Program-made: the position numbers and the translations under genes
In this document: piece by piece, positions 4,065 through 5,099 of the stretch
Position numbering within the stretch: position 1 is the stretch's first letter
Layout of the letters: every line of letters starts with the position of its first letter
Assembly: GCA_029942205.1 (NCBI GenBank)
Contig: JAOZTL010000264.1
Location: 1-5,099 of the forward strand
DNA: 5,099 nucleotides
Direction: 5' to 3'
DNA from: Bacteroidales bacterium
GTDB lineage: Bacteria; Bacteroidota; Bacteroidia; Bacteroidales; JAOZTL01
Notes under the pieces: model-generated
The model's input: only the letters and a program-made list of their open reading frames with translations
Databases searched by the model: none
What the model was told of the DNA's origin: nothing

Positions 4065-5099
4065 ATGAAAATATTAATTTTACTTAGCCGATTATTTGTA
4101 GGAGCTGTTTTTGTTTTTTCGGGATTTGTTAAAGCAGTAGATCCTGTTGGATCGGCAATCAAATTTACCGATTATTTTAATGCTTTTTCGATGCCATGGT
4201 TGGTAGATTTAGCATTGCCTTTAGCCATGATTTTGAATGCTTTAGAGCTAATTGTAGGCTTAACTTTAATGCTCAATATTCGTCCAAAATTGTCTGCATG
4301 GGCAGCTTTGGTATTCATGAGCTTTTTCACTCCATTAACTCTGGTGCTGGCTATCGATAATCCTGTTTCGGATTGTGGTTGCTTTGGCGATTTTCTTATT
4401 TTAACAAATTGGGAAACATTTTTCAAAAACTTGATTATTTTACTTCCAACGATTTTTTTGATTATAAAACGAAAAGATCTAAAATCAGGAGTATCTACTA
4501 GAAATCAGAGTTTTGCAATAGCTTTTTTCTTTGCATTTGCCTTTTTATTTCAGTCGTATAATTACAAACACTTGCCAATATTCGATTTTCGCCCTTATAA
4601 AGTAGGGAATTATTTACCCGATTTGATGATTGTGCCCGAAGGGATGCCGCAAGATTCGTTTGCAACGTATTTGTATTATCAGAAAGATGGTGTAACAGAG
4701 GAGTTTACGATGGAAACCTATCCATGGGAAGACACTACTTGGGTGTGGGTAGATACAAAAAATGTTTTGGTGAAAGAAGGCTATCATCCTCTTATTCATG
4801 ATCTTAATATTATTACCACACGCTTCAATTCGCTTGAGCAAACGGAAGGAACTGATTTGATTGATGAAATTCTCGAAAAAGAAGAATATGTCTTTTTGTT
4901 TGCTTCTCATGATTTATTTCAATCTAATGCACAAGCATTTTTTAATCTTAAAGAAATTGCAGATTATTTAGCCGAACGCAATATCGAGCTGTATTGCATC
5001 ACGTCATCGTCGGATACAGATATAGAAAGAATACGTCCAAAATTACCATTTAATCTGAATTTTTATCGTACCGATGGAATTACCATTAAAACAATGATC
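4065..5099 (+). CDS. DoxX/MauE-like membrane protein with C-terminal thioredoxin-like domain, BT_3928 family (3' end outside window)
   Basis: The frame runs 345 codons from ATG 4065 to the window edge with no stop. The N-terminal part is a DoxX/MauE-type membrane domain: hydrophobic segments at about 3-23, 47-70, 76-98, 117-136 and 148-165, with SGFVKAVDP at 19-27 and a DCGCFGD motif at 103-109 between segments three and four. Positive residues in NIRPKLS (71-77) and KRKDLK (135-140) put those loops in the cytoplasm, so the CGC cysteines and the part after residue 165 should be periplasmic. Residues from about 275 (EYVFLFASHD) through 345 look like a thioredoxin-like fold without a CxxC; the only other Cys is Cys311. 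I recall this as the family NCBI names after BT_3928, about 360-380 residues long, so a short tail is missing. In related genomes tpiA often follows. A role in periplasmic electron or disulfide transfer is plausible but unproven. Confidence 0.88.
   Translation, partial: MKILILLSRLFVGAVFVFSGFVKAVDPVGSAIKFTDYFNAFSMPWLVDLALPLAMILNALELIVGLTLMLNIRPKLSAWAALVFMSFFTPLTLVLAIDNPVSDCGCFGDFLILTNWETFFKNLIILLPTIFLIIKRKDLKSGVSTRNQSFAIAFFFAFAFLFQSYNYKHLPIFDFRPYKVGNYLPDLMIVPEGMPQDSFATYLYYQKDGVTEEFTMETYPWEDTTWVWVDTKNVLVKEGYHPLIHDLNIITTRFNSLEQTEGTDLIDEILEKEEYVFLFASHDLFQSNAQAFFNLKEIADYLAERNIELYCITSSSDTDIERIRPKLPFNLNFYRTDGITIKTMI

Noticed and set aside
4172..4910. Two minus-strand frames (4172-4426 and 4614-4910) opposite the DoxX-like gene
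   Set aside because: The plus strand reads continuously as a recognisable membrane protein through both; the antisense frames have no recognisable content.

Overview
This 5.1 kb window looks like an ordinary chromosomal core segment of a low-GC Bacteroidota (flavobacterium- or Bacteroidales-like). The evidence is strong AT richness, start sites preceded by A/T-rich sequence rather than clear Shine-Dalgarno motifs, promoters matching the Bacteroidota -7 consensus TAnnTTTG, and a gene set typical of that phylum (folP overlapping a CdaA-type diadenylate cyclase, a DUF1599 gene, and a BT_3928-like DoxX membrane protein). I see no transposase, phage gene, CRISPR array, tRNA or rRNA.

Layout. Positions 1-1155 (minus) hold most of an aconitase-superfamily large subunit of the short LeuC/homoaconitase type; its C-terminus lies outside the window. 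A 302-bp AT-rich gap follows (1156-1457), with the LeuC-like promoter, an 11-bp inverted repeat and one copy of a dispersed direct repeat. Positions 1458-3166 (minus) are a two-gene operon, folP then cdaA, overlapping by 4 bp (ATGA). A 241-bp divergent intergenic region (3167-3407) holds the folP promoter, a 7-bp perfect inverted repeat and the second copy of the direct repeat. On the plus strand come the internally duplicated DUF1599 gene (3408-3953), a 111-bp gap with a possible 20-codon ORF and a hairpin, and a DoxX-like polytopic membrane protein with a C-terminal soluble domain (4065 to the window edge).

How the parts relate. FolP makes dihydropteroate for folate synthesis. CdaA makes c-di-AMP at the membrane and is probably translationally coupled to FolP. 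The LeuC-like protein is an Fe-S dehydratase that probably needs a separate small subunit not seen here. The DUF1599 and DoxX-like genes lie in the same direction and may be co-transcribed; their functions are not established. The most unusual feature is a pair of direct repeats, 30/36 identical with a 21-bp core differing at one base, that bracket the folP-cdaA operon almost exactly. I found no convincing novel multi-gene system.
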